From NCBI RefSeq assembly GCF_017744695.1, contig NZ_JAGIAS010000001.1:1083013-1147012 (forward strand): a stretch of 64,000 bases of DNA, written 5' to 3'. The notes below the pieces were generated by a model. The model worked only from the letters and a program-made list of their open reading frames with translations. It was not told the origin of the DNA and searched no databases. This DNA is from Dyadobacter sp. GTDB taxonomy: Bacteria > Bacteroidota > Bacteroidia > Cytophagales > Spirosomataceae. A program made the translations under genes and the position numbers. Positions 52,681 through 61,048 of the stretch are shown here, piece after piece; the stretch's first letter is position 1, and every line of letters starts with the position of its first letter.

Positions 52681-53691
52681 ATGAAATCCGGTATTATTTC
52701 CACCTGTCTGATCGTCCTTCTGACCTGTACTGTTATGGCGCAAAAATCCTACCCTACCATGGGCAAGATTGTCTATGAAGATCCTGCATTCGAAAAATTG
52801 CTATCCAAAGACGCTAAAATTGAAGTGCTGGCATCAGGATTCGACTGGTCGGAAGGGCCGGTGTGGGTAAAAGAAGGCGGTTACCTGCTGTTTTCGGATG
52901 TACCGAAGAATAAGGTATATAAATGGGACGAAAAAGAAGGGCTTTCGGTATTTCTGGAACCTTCGGGTTACACCGGCCGGGGCATTTACAGCGATGAGCC
53001 GGGCAGTAACGGCCTTATCATTGACAACAAAGGGCGTCTCGTTTCCTGCGAGCACGGCGATCGCCGCATTTCCGCGATGCCATTGAATGTCGGCGGGAAA
53101 ATTACATTAGCCGACAAGTTTGATGGCAAGCGTTTCAACAGCCCTAATGATATCGTACAGCATAGCAACGGCGATTACTACTTCACCGATCCGCCTTATG
53201 GCCTGATGAAGAAACACGAAGACCCGACCCGGGAAATACCGCAGTTCGGCGTGTACCGCATTCATAAGGATGGCCAGGTAACGATGCAAGTCAGCGACCT
53301 CAGCCGCCCGAACGGCCTGGCATTCTCCCCGGATGGCAAGACCTTGTACGTGGCGCAATCCGATCCCGAAAAGTCGATCTGGATGGCCTATCCGCTCGAT
53401 GCAAACGGTAATGCGGGTAAGGGAAAACTCATTTACGACGCTACGCCCATGGGTAAGCGCGGCATGGCCGGCCTGCCCGACGGCCTCAAAATTGATAAAG
53501 ACGGCAATCTGTGGTCGTCAGGCCCCGGCGGAATGCTCATTATCAGTCCTGCCGGGAAGCTGCTCGGCCGCATCGAAATGGGCGAACTAACCTCCAATTG
53601 TGCCTGGGGCAACGACGGTTCTACCCTGTATATGACCGTCGACGGTTACGTTTGCCGCATCAAAACCAATACAAAAGGGGCTGGCTGGTAA
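52681..53691 (+). CDS. secreted SMP-30/gluconolactonase/LRE family protein
   Basis: This 336-residue protein carries a signal peptide (residues 1-20, ending TVMAQ) and a six-bladed propeller. Family marks are EGPVW (metal-binding Glu), RFNSPNDIVQHSNGDYYFTDPPYG (metal-binding Asn) and RPNGLAFSPDGKTLYVAQSDP. It probably opens a sugar lactone such as gluconolactone outside the cytoplasm. It lies 60 bp after the GH13 gene and abuts the stop codon of the convergent lipoprotein gene. Confidence 0.92.
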   Translation: MKSGIISTCLIVLLTCTVMAQKSYPTMGKIVYEDPAFEKLLSKDAKIEVLASGFDWSEGPVWVKEGGYLLFSDVPKNKVYKWDEKEGLSVFLEPSGYTGRGIYSDEPGSNGLIIDNKGRLVSCEHGDRRISAMPLNVGGKITLADKFDGKRFNSPNDIVQHSNGDYYFTDPPYGLMKKHEDPTREIPQFGVYRIHKDGQVTMQVSDLSRPNGLAFSPDGKTLYVAQSDPEKSIWMAYPLDANGNAGKGKLIYDATPMGKRGMAGLPDGLKIDKDGNLWSSGPGGMLIISPAGKLLGRIEMGELTSNCAWGNDGSTLYMTVDGYVCRIKTNTKGAGW

Positions 53692-54246
53692 TCAGTTTTT
53701 CTTCCGGTACTCGCGAAGCGTGTTGTCGACGTCCCGTTTTACATTCGCCCAGTCGGATTTGCCGTTGCGATAAATGCTGGTGTAAGCTTTGTAAAGCATT
53801 AGCCGGTCGTCGCTGATCTTGTCGAGCTCCATGGCCATTACCTGCCGTGACGACGATTTTGCATTTTTATACTCGTTAAGCAGGTTGTTGTACCTGTTCT
53901 CGAGGTTATCCAATTCATACAAAACCACCTCCGCCAGTTTGTCCATGTCGGCGTACTGATTGAGCAGCCGCTGGTTGTAATCCGCATTGCCACCCGCCGG
54001 CGATGCGGTAGCCCCTGTGCTACTGCCATTGTCGGCTACCCGATCATAATCCTTGCGGTAATTCGCGTCGGAGGTTTCGGCATTCCTGCCAGCGTCCGGG
54101 GCGCGCGAAGAACGGTCGGTCGAAGATGTGGATGAAGAAGACGAAATGCCGTGGCGCTGGTCGTAGCGGCGCTGCAATGCGGCTGAGCAGGAAAAGGCCA
54201 GTGCGGCAAATACTGCCATTACAGACCATATGTAAAGTTTTTTCAC
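53692..54246 (-). CDS. hypothetical lipoprotein with Ser-rich linker and helical C-domain
   Basis: A 184-residue protein with a lipoprotein-type signal (FAALAFSCSAAL, Cys20), a low-complexity Ser/Thr/Asn/Arg-rich linker (about 30-90) and a predicted helical C-terminal part (about 95-180, ELDNLENRYNNLLNEYKNAK). No family recognised. Its stop codon abuts the stop of the SMP-30 gene on the other strand. Confidence 0.7.
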   Translation of the reverse strand: MKKLYIWSVMAVFAALAFSCSAALQRRYDQRHGISSSSSTSSTDRSSRAPDAGRNAETSDANYRKDYDRVADNGSSTGATASPAGGNADYNQRLLNQYADMDKLAEVVLYELDNLENRYNNLLNEYKNAKSSSRQVMAMELDKISDDRLMLYKAYTSIYRNGKSDWANVKRDVDNTLREYRKKN

Positions 54247-54474
54247 TGATAATCCTGTTAGAAGTTATGTCTCGGACCGACGCTGAGACGGGGATCAAAG
54301 TAAAAGAATTTGGGAATAAATTCAAGGCTGGCGCCACCGTCTGCATAAAATGGGCACATAACCCCTGCTCACCCATTTACTCAAAATCGACGGCCCTGTT
54401 TTGTTTCCAGATCATTTTCTTTCTAATATTGGGGCCTCATTCAGGTTCGCAGTTCCAAACAAACTAACACACCA

Positions 54475-54978
54475 GTGACCCAAATCAAGCAGAACAAGAT
54501 CTTCAATCCCAAAGATATCATTGCCTATTTTCTTGTCGCGGGTACCGGTGCATTGATCCAGTTAGTTTCCAGCAGTCTCATTCAGGACTGGTTTAATATC
54601 TCTTGGAGCGATTCCATTGTTCCTTCCTACATCATCGGTTTTTTCTGGGGTTTCACGCTCACCAAACTATTTGCATTCGACGCACGCCGCAGCAACCAGA
54701 CACGCCGCGAGATGGTAAAATTCCTGATGGTATCGATGGTTTCACTTTTCATTACCTGGGCATTCACCATCGGATCATCGAAGTTCCTCGTCGACTACCT
54801 CGGCATGGAGGTTTACAAAGTGAAGTTCTCTTTCGCTAAAAAAGAAGTGAATGTGACCGAAATGGTTTGCTACGTGATCGGGATGGGTTTCAGCTTTATC
54901 AGCAACTACATTCTGCACAAAACCTTCACTTTCAAAAGCACCGGGTTCTACAATCGCCTCAAAGTACTGATCCGCTGA
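54475..54978 (+). CDS. GtrA-like membrane protein
   Basis: This 167-residue protein has four transmembrane helices (about 15-33, 47-66, 79-100 and 130-152). The GtrA-family pattern includes FLVAGTGALIQL at the start and SFISNYILHKTFTFKS at the end. GtrA proteins are thought to move lipid-linked glucose or related lipid-linked sugars across the membrane. The start codon appears to be GTG. It converges on the thiolase gene with a 3-bp gap. Confidence 0.85.
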   Translation: MTQIKQNKIFNPKDIIAYFLVAGTGALIQLVSSSLIQDWFNISWSDSIVPSYIIGFFWGFTLTKLFAFDARRSNQTRREMVKFLMVSMVSLFITWAFTIGSSKFLVDYLGMEVYKVKFSFAKKEVNVTEMVCYVIGMGFSFISNYILHKTFTFKSTGFYNRLKVLIR

Positions 54979-54981
54979 TCG

Positions 54982-56163
54982 TTACAATCTTTCGACGATC
55001 ATAGCAGAAGCCCCACCGCCACCGTTACAAATGGCAGCTAGTCCGTATTTGCCCTTGTTTTTTTCCAAAACAGAAAGCAATGTCGTAATAATGCGCGCGC
55101 CGGACGCTCCCAGCGGGTGCCCAAGCGATACTGCTCCTCCGAAGACATTCACCTTTTCTATATCGAGGTCAAGCGCCTGGATGTAGGCCAATGCCACTAC
55201 GGCAAATGCCTCGTTCACTTCAAAGTAGTCGATATCCGAAATTTTCAAACCCGCTTTTTTCAAGACCTTTTCAGTTGCCAATACAGGAGTGGTCGTGAAC
55301 CAGGCCGGCTCCTGCTCCGCGTCGGCATAGGCGACAATACGGGCAATGGGTTTGAGGTTTTGTGCATTCACCGCAGCGCTGCCTGCCAGTACCAATGCCG
55401 CTCCGCCGTCGTTGATGGTCGAAGCATTGGCGGCAGTTACAGTCCCGTCTTTGGAAAACACCGGTTTTAGCGTAGGGATCTTGTCGAATTTGACGCGTTT
55501 GTATTCTTCGTCCTCACTTACGATCGTTGCCTCGCCTTTAACAGATACGATTTCAACCGGCACGATCTCACCAGTAAATGACCCATTGGCCGTCGCCTCG
55601 GCCGAACGTTGGTAGGACCGGATCGCGAACGCATCCTGCGCTTCCCGTGAAATGTTGTATTTCAAAGCAGTTTTATCCCCGCATACCCCCATTCCCATCT
55701 GGTCGTATACATCGGTAAGCCCGTCTTTCAGGAGCCCGTCGATAACCTCGCCATGTCCATAACCATAGCCATTCCGACCTTTGGGTAAATAATAAGGGAT
55801 TTGGGACATATTCTCCATTCCGCCGGCCACTATAATGCCTGCATCACCCAGCTGAATGGCCTGCGCGCCGAGCGCCGTCGCTTTCATACCGGAAGCACAA
55901 ACCTTATTGACAGTCGTGCAGATCACCGACACGGGCAACCCGGCGTAAATAGCAGCCTGCCGCGCAGGCGCCTGGCCAAGATTAGCGGAAACCACATTGC
56001 CCATCAGCACCTCATCAACCGAAGCCGGCTCAACACCCGATTTCGCTAATGCGCCCTGAATCGCGGTAGCACCAAGTTTTGCGGCATGAATCGAAGAAAG
56101 GGTTCCACCAAAACTGCCAATTGGCGTGCGGGAAGCGGAGAGAATGAAGATGTCAGTTTGCAT
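54982..56163 (-). CDS. acetyl-CoA C-acetyltransferase (thiolase)
   Basis: A 393-residue thiolase with all three active-site blocks: the acyl-enzyme Cys in NKVCASGMKA (about residue 89), NEAFAVVA with the family Asn, and GHPLGASGARI followed by the second Cys in ICNGGGGASAM near the C-terminus. It condenses or cleaves acetoacetyl-CoA; direction is unknown. No other beta-oxidation or butanoyl-CoA genes are adjacent. A tandem TGAATGAT array lies directly upstream of its start codon. Confidence 0.94.
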   Translation of the reverse strand: MQTDIFILSASRTPIGSFGGTLSSIHAAKLGATAIQGALAKSGVEPASVDEVLMGNVVSANLGQAPARQAAIYAGLPVSVICTTVNKVCASGMKATALGAQAIQLGDAGIIVAGGMENMSQIPYYLPKGRNGYGYGHGEVIDGLLKDGLTDVYDQMGMGVCGDKTALKYNISREAQDAFAIRSYQRSAEATANGSFTGEIVPVEIVSVKGEATIVSEDEEYKRVKFDKIPTLKPVFSKDGTVTAANASTINDGGAALVLAGSAAVNAQNLKPIARIVAYADAEQEPAWFTTTPVLATEKVLKKAGLKISDIDYFEVNEAFAVVALAYIQALDLDIEKVNVFGGAVSLGHPLGASGARIITTLLSVLEKNKGKYGLAAICNGGGGASAMIVERL

Positions 56164-56173
56164 GATGAAGGAC

Positions 56174-56336
56174 TGAATGATGAATGATTGAATGATTGAA
56201 TGATTGAATGAGTGAATATTTTAAAGTGGACGTAGCCAAAACCCGGCCTCCAATATAGGCATTATCTATACTTACCTAACAAAACAAATTATTCAGTCAT
56301 TCAATCATTCAAAATTCCTCATAGGCTCATTCAAAA
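56174..56336. repeat. second pair of inverted TGAATGAT-like arrays
   Basis: The left block (56174-56219) holds TGAATGA, three TGAATGAT and one TGAATGAG in tandem. The right block (56291-56336) holds the reversed unit (CAGTCATT, CAATCATT, CTCATTCA). The blocks are separated by about 75 bp of unique sequence. The layout matches 4121-4305. The array lies between the thiolase start and the stop of the small membrane protein gene, both on the minus strand. Confidence 0.8.
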
Positions 56337-56588
56337 TCACAACTCCTCCGAACTCTCCGGCAAATGATCGTACTCGCCCTTCCAGGCGTAGTAGCCGAAG
56401 ATCACCAGACCGGTGCAGATGGGAATGAAAATCAGGATAATGATCGCCCATTGCAGTGTCGTGTTCGTGCGGGCAATGCCTTCGGTTGCCGCAGCGATTT
56501 TGTCGGCTGCCTGCATGAAAAGGAATATGATGATAACCGGACCCAATACGATCCAGAGAAGACCCAATATTTTCTTTAAACCACTCAT
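56337..56588 (-). CDS. small membrane protein, DUF6814-like
   Basis: An 83-residue protein with two transmembrane helices (about 5-26, KKILGLLWIVLGPVIIIFLFM, and 47-68, AIIILIFIPICTGLVIFGYY) and an acidic tail. The KKILGLLWIVLGP start matches what I recall as DUF6814, which is often encoded beside a major facilitator transporter in Bacteroidota. Here it lies 43 bp downstream of one on the same strand, so it may be an accessory subunit. Function unknown. Confidence 0.75.
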   Translation of the reverse strand: MSGLKKILGLLWIVLGPVIIIFLFMQAADKIAAATEGIARTNTTLQWAIIILIFIPICTGLVIFGYYAWKGEYDHLPESSEEL

Positions 56589-56631
56589 TTTCTATTGATT
56601 ATTTAAATGTCAAATGCTGTTTCCGAAATAC

Positions 56632-58167
56632 TCAATCCATTACATTGTCGCCGCGCCGGTTGTCGATGTAAACGGCCCCGATGATAAATGACAATGCAGC
56701 GATACCGATGGGGTACCAAAGTCCGGAAAGTGGCGTGGATCCCTGGAACGAGGCGATCAATGTAGCGATAAAAGGTACCAATCCGCCAAAAACACCATTC
56801 CCGATGTGGTAAGGCAACGACATCGACGTGTACCGGATCTGCGTCGGGAAGAGCTCCACAAGAAATGCGGCAATGGGGCCGTAAACCATCGTTACAAGCA
56901 CCACCTGGAAGAACACCAGTAAGATGACCATGATATAGGAGCTCTGCGACAATGTCACATCCTTGATCACCGTTTGCACAGCAGGGACCTCCGCCAGCAC
57001 ATCTTCCGTGATAATTTCAACTTTCGATTCTTTGAAAGTCATGCCGTTTGTCAGCGTTTTGGTAACGGTGGTCGTAATGAGTGAATCGGCTTTGCCCGGC
57101 ACCAGTCCGCGCTCCACAACCGGCTCCGATTCGCTCAGGAGCATGGTTTTCTGCATTTCCTTCACCTTCGTAGTATCGAGGAAGTATTGGTAAATGGGGC
57201 GGTAGCAAATCACGCCAAGCAGCATCCCTGTCAGCATGATCCATTTGCGCCCTACCTTATCGCTCCATGAACCGAAAATCACAAAAAACGGCGTCGCGAA
57301 AACGATGGCCCAGAGCAGGATGTACCGCGATTCGTTGAAGTCAAGCTTACAGGTATTTTCAAGAAAAGACTGGGCATAAAATTGGCCGGTATACCAAACA
57401 ACTCCCTGTCCCATGGTTGCGCCAAACAATGCTACCAGCACCATCTTGAAATTTGCCTTCTTCTGAAAACTTTCTTTCAAAGGGTTAGCGGAGACCTTTC
57501 CTTCGGCTTTGAGTTTCGAGAAAACAGGCGACTCATGCATCTTCATCCGGATATAAATCGACACGACCACGAGCAGGATCGATACCAGGAAGGGAATGCG
57601 CCAGCCCCAGTCGGCGAAGTTTTTAGCGCCCAGGATGTTTTTCGTGAGCACAATCACGCCCAGGGAAAGGAATAATCCCAATGTCGCGGTTGTCTGGATC
57701 CAGCTCGTAAAAAAGCCGCGTCTGCCCACGGGCGCGTGCTCGGCTACGTAGGTGGCCGCGCCCCCGTACTCACCCCCGAGCGCGAGCCCCTGCACAAGGC
57801 GGAGGATCAGCACCAGAATAGGTGCCGCATAGCCAATGCTCGAATAGGAAGGAATAAGGCCGATGAGGAACGTGGAACCACCCATGAGTACGAGCGTCAG
57901 CAAGAAGGTATATTTACGTCCAATTAAGTCGCCCAGACGACCAAACACTAATGCGCCAAAGGGGCGTACAATAAATCCTGCGGCGAAGATCGCCAGTGTG
58001 TTGATCAGTGCCGAGGCTCCGGCGTCGCTCGGAAAAAGCTGCTGGCCGATGATAACCGCGAGGCTCCCGAAAATGTAGAAGTCATACCACTCAATTAAAG
58101 TACCTAATGAAGAAGCAGCGATTACCTGTGTAATGCTTTGGGTAACATTGGATTCGGTTGAACGCAT
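56632..58167 (-). CDS. MFS transporter, metabolite:proton symporter type, with periplasmic insert
   Basis: This 511-residue transporter resembles the MHS subgroup (ShiA/ProP-like) of the major facilitator superfamily. It has LIEWYDFYIFG in helix 1, the GRLGDLIGRKYTF loop signature (76-90) and the ALGGEYGGAATYVAEHAP segment. Twelve helices are predicted. Residues about 331-405 form an extra acidic, Thr/Val-rich hydrophilic stretch between helices 8 and 9, larger than usual for the family. Substrate unknown, probably an organic acid or osmolyte. The small DUF6814-like gene follows. Confidence 0.9.
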   Translation of the reverse strand: MRSTESNVTQSITQVIAASSLGTLIEWYDFYIFGSLAVIIGQQLFPSDAGASALINTLAIFAAGFIVRPFGALVFGRLGDLIGRKYTFLLTLVLMGGSTFLIGLIPSYSSIGYAAPILVLILRLVQGLALGGEYGGAATYVAEHAPVGRRGFFTSWIQTTATLGLFLSLGVIVLTKNILGAKNFADWGWRIPFLVSILLVVVSIYIRMKMHESPVFSKLKAEGKVSANPLKESFQKKANFKMVLVALFGATMGQGVVWYTGQFYAQSFLENTCKLDFNESRYILLWAIVFATPFFVIFGSWSDKVGRKWIMLTGMLLGVICYRPIYQYFLDTTKVKEMQKTMLLSESEPVVERGLVPGKADSLITTTVTKTLTNGMTFKESKVEIITEDVLAEVPAVQTVIKDVTLSQSSYIMVILLVFFQVVLVTMVYGPIAAFLVELFPTQIRYTSMSLPYHIGNGVFGGLVPFIATLIASFQGSTPLSGLWYPIGIAALSFIIGAVYIDNRRGDNVMD

Positions 58168-58245
58168 GGATTTAGAAAAGGTGAGGAATTAAACAATTTA
58201 GGTGAATAAGGCACAACCTTCATTTCAATACTCATAACCCATGCA

Positions 58246-58275
58246 TAAAAAAGCCCCTGGAAATGATCCAGGGGC
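58246..58275 (-). terminator. intrinsic terminator after the acidic protein gene
   Basis: On the minus strand GCCCCTGG and CCAGGGGC form a perfect 8-bp stem with a 7-nt loop, followed by a run of T. It starts 24 bp after the acidic protein stop codon and supports that gene being transcribed. Confidence 0.92.
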
Positions 58276-58298
58276 AGGTCTTAATTCTCAAACGATTA

Positions 58299-58586
58299 TC
58301 AGAAATCGTCGTCGTCGTCATCGAAGTCGTCCAGTCTTCTGAGGAGCTCGTCTCCGTCCTCGATAACTACTTCGCGATCGTCTATATCTTCATCATACTC
58401 GTCGATAACTTTTTCATCGTCGATATCCTCATCAAAGTCCTCATCTTCGTCGTCATCATCTCCGTAAGGATCTTGCGCTACCACACGGGTATTTTTTGTG
58501 CTCCCTTGGTAGTCAGGGAAAACAGCTGGTTCTAAAATCGCCTCGCTGGTGTCAGCAAAGGCCAGTTCTCCACTTTCGCGTATCAT
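58299..58586 (-). CDS. highly acidic small protein
   Basis: A 95-residue protein in which about half of all residues are Asp or Glu, concentrated from residue 43 to the end (GDDDDEDEDFDEDIDDEK and a DDFDDDDDDF terminus). The first 40 residues are ordinary. It has no signal or membrane segment. A strong terminator follows in the right orientation. Similar Asp/Glu-rich proteins occur in Bacteroidota without a known role; a binding partner that is basic, such as ribosomal proteins, or a divalent cation sink are possible. Function not assigned. Confidence 0.65.
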   Translation of the reverse strand: MIRESGELAFADTSEAILEPAVFPDYQGSTKNTRVVAQDPYGDDDDEDEDFDEDIDDEKVIDEYDEDIDDREVVIEDGDELLRRLDDFDDDDDDF

Positions 58587-58807
58587 GACAGTGTTCTGTT
58601 AAATGGTTTCAATTTTTAAACGTACGACCTAAATTATTAAAATATTCCGCTACCCTATCTTCTTTCCTGTCGAAAGATTTCATCAATAATTGACACTACA
58701 AAAATAATGATTTGGTAAAATGTAAAAACCTCTTGAAATTGCCAGCAAGAAAAAAAATCGTCGCCTGCTGCGCCGGAATGCCTGCATCGCCGGATAAGTG
58801 TCGGCCC

Positions 58808-58867
58808 ATCTGACTGCAAATGAACACACTTGACCATACCTGAACCAGTTTTCCCAATCCTAACCCT
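58808..58867. repeat. degenerate 10-bp phased repeats before the CBM9-like gene
   Basis: Decamers starting at 58808, 58818, 58828, 58838 and 58858 read ATCTGACTGC, AAATGAACAC, ACTTGACCAT, ACCTGAACCA and TCCTAACCCT; the one at 58848 is degenerate. The block ends 9 bp before the start codon. ACTTGACCAT resembles ACCTGACCAT in the block upstream of maf. Confidence 0.5.
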
Positions 58868-58876
58868 TTTTATTGA

Positions 58877-59614
58877 ATGTTGAAAAAAATTGTTCTCATG
58901 GGACTGCTCGCGTGCGGCCTCATGTACCGGGGACACGCTGCAAGCACCGTTCCCGACTCTTCCCTGACGGTTAAGAAAACGACAGACTTCAAAGTAAATG
59001 GCGAAGGGACCGCCTCTAACTGGTCCGCCGCGCAGTGGTTTAACCTCACCGTCCAGAAAGGCCCCAATCAGCCTGCGCCCGGCAAGCAGTTTCCCACCCG
59101 TGTCAAAATCCTCTACTCCGACAAGGGCATGTATTTCCTCTTCGACTGCACCGATCAGAAGTTGACCTCGACCATTATGGAAGATTTCGGCGCATTATTC
59201 AAAGAGGATGTGGTGGAAGTGTTTCTCTGGCCCGACACCTCGGTGCCTATTTACCTGGAATATGAAGTTTCCCCACTGAACTACGAGCTCGCGATCCTCG
59301 TCCCTAACATCAAAGGCCGCGCACAAGGCTGGAAACCCTGGCATTACAACGAGCGCAACCGCGTGCAGCACGAAACCAGCGCACAGGGTGGACAAAAGAA
59401 AAGCATGGCGGCCGTGGAAGGCTGGAAAGCCGAATTCTTCATCCCGTTCGCATTAATGAACCCGATCGCCAACACAGCGCCCAAGCCGGGCGAAAAATGG
59501 CGCGGCAACTTCTACCGCATTGACTATGATGGCGAAACTGCCTATTATTCGTGGCAGAAAACCGGCGGCAGCTTCCACGAATTTCAAAAATTCGGCACGT
59601 TAATATTTGAATAA
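58877..59614 (+). CDS. exported CBM9-like carbohydrate-binding protein
   Basis: This 245-residue protein has a signal peptide (residues 1-21) and one carbohydrate-binding family 9-like beta-sandwich. Family marks are the N-terminal DFKVNGEGTASNWSAAQWFNL, KILYSDKGMYFLFDCTD, EDVVEVFLWPD, a conserved WKAEFFIPFALM and WRGNFYRIDYD. The fold binds sugar ends or acts as an ancillary domain, but here it is the whole protein. It is followed after 29 bp by a lactonase gene, suggesting one unit. Confidence 0.9.
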   Translation: MLKKIVLMGLLACGLMYRGHAASTVPDSSLTVKKTTDFKVNGEGTASNWSAAQWFNLTVQKGPNQPAPGKQFPTRVKILYSDKGMYFLFDCTDQKLTSTIMEDFGALFKEDVVEVFLWPDTSVPIYLEYEVSPLNYELAILVPNIKGRAQGWKPWHYNERNRVQHETSAQGGQKKSMAAVEGWKAEFFIPFALMNPIANTAPKPGEKWRGNFYRIDYDGETAYYSWQKTGGSFHEFQKFGTLIFE

Positions 59615-59643
59615 CAACCTGTTACAATTCTCAAAGACTTATC

Positions 59644-60747
59644 ATGAAACGAACCATTCTTTCATTCATCCTTTTATTGTCGGCTATGACAGCTTTTGCG
59701 CAGAAACCCCAAAAGGAAATACTGTACCTCGGTACCTATACGCAGAAAGGCGAGGGCATTTATGTGTATGAATTCGACCGCAGCAATTACTCTTTCAAGG
59801 AATTGCAGGTACTGACGAGCAAAACCAGTCCGTCATTCCTCGAATTCCACCCCAACAAAAAATATCTTTATGCGGCCAACGAGGGTAACAGCACCGTTTC
59901 GGCCTACGCTATCGACCAGACTTCCGGCAAACTTACCGCGTTGAACACCCAGCCCGCGCAAGGACGCGGCCCCTGCCACGTCAGTGTTGATCCAAAGGGC
60001 CGTTTCATTTATTTATCCAACTATGGAAGTGGTGACCTGGCCGTGTACAAACTGAACCAGGACGGCAGCATCGGCGCATTGGCCGACACCATTCAGGACA
60101 AAGGCCGCCCCGATCAAAAGCCGCATATGCACTCCATTATTCCTTCAGCGGACGGCAAATATATTTATGCGTCGGACCTCGGCATCGACAAGATCATGGT
60201 GTATGCCGTTGATCCAAAGACTGGTAAACTCACCCCGGGCGCCGTTCCTTACGCGGAGGTGAAAGCCGGAGACGGCCCGCGCCACTTTGCGATCCACCCG
60301 AACGGCAACTTTGGCTATTCCGCCTGCGAACTTGCCTCTGTGGTGAATTCTTTCAAGATCGTGAAAGGGAGCGGCGCATTGGTGCCGTTTGAGCGTGTAA
60401 CCATGCTACCTTCGGATTTTACGGGTAAAAGCTACGCTGCCGATATCCATTTCTCACCCGACGGCAAGTTCCTATATGCATCCAACCGCGGCCACGAAAG
60501 CCTCGCTATTTATGCCGTGGATGCCAAAACCGGCAAGCTGACAGTCGCCGGCCACGCGGATACGCATGGCAAGCACCCGCGTAATTTCCTCATCGACGCG
60601 AAAGGCGAATTCGCGATCGTGACCAACCGCGACAATGACAATGCCGTGTTCTTCAAGCGCGACGCCGCCACGGGCCAATTGACTTATACCGGGAAAGAGA
60701 TCAGCGCGCCTACACCTGTGTGCGTGAAGCAACTGTTCCTCAACTAG
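59644..60747 (+). CDS. exported lactonase family protein (6-phosphogluconolactonase-like propeller)
   Basis: A 367-residue protein with a signal peptide (SAMTAFAQ) and the seven-bladed propeller of the Pgl/YbhE lactonase family. Marks are YLGTYTQKGEGIYVYEFD, SFLEFHPNKKYLYAANE, GRGPCHVSVDPKGRFIYLSNYGSGD and GPRHFAIHPNG. Export makes cytoplasmic pentose-phosphate activity unlikely; it probably acts on an extracytoplasmic sugar lactone. A hairpin-forming dyad 34 bp downstream (60781-60831) may end the transcript. Confidence 0.92.
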   Translation: MKRTILSFILLLSAMTAFAQKPQKEILYLGTYTQKGEGIYVYEFDRSNYSFKELQVLTSKTSPSFLEFHPNKKYLYAANEGNSTVSAYAIDQTSGKLTALNTQPAQGRGPCHVSVDPKGRFIYLSNYGSGDLAVYKLNQDGSIGALADTIQDKGRPDQKPHMHSIIPSADGKYIYASDLGIDKIMVYAVDPKTGKLTPGAVPYAEVKAGDGPRHFAIHPNGNFGYSACELASVVNSFKIVKGSGALVPFERVTMLPSDFTGKSYAADIHFSPDGKFLYASNRGHESLAIYAVDAKTGKLTVAGHADTHGKHPRNFLIDAKGEFAIVTNRDNDNAVFFKRDAATGQLTYTGKEISAPTPVCVKQLFLN

Positions 60748-61048
60748 TTTCCTCTTCGATATCGCGTCTTTCAAAAATGGGCGCCAGTGGCTGAAAAAAC
60801 AATATTGAATAAATTTTTCAGCGATTGGCGCTTATTTTCTATCAACTTTTTTAATTTTAGAAATCCTAATGCTATTCTTCGTTATTATTTAAAATACACC
60901 AAAGAAAATATTACTATTTTGATGTCTGGCACAAAAATTGATTTGTACAGATTCTAAATAAGGTAATAATAGCCGATCACTCCGGACGCCCCGATAGGTC
61001 ATTGAATAAAGTTTTGGAATTACCTGATACCCAATTTAGCCACAGTTT
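60748..61048. other. intergenic region with a 51-bp interrupted dyad
   Basis: GCGCCA (60781-60786) and GCTGAAAAA (60790-60798) pair with TTTTTCAGC (60814-60822) and TGGCGC (60826-60831) around a 3-base mismatch and a 15-nt loop. The dyad is followed by TTATTTTCT, so it may be the terminator of the lactonase gene. The rest, to the sigma factor start at 61049, is AT-rich and probably holds that gene's promoter. No gene is seen. Confidence 0.7.
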
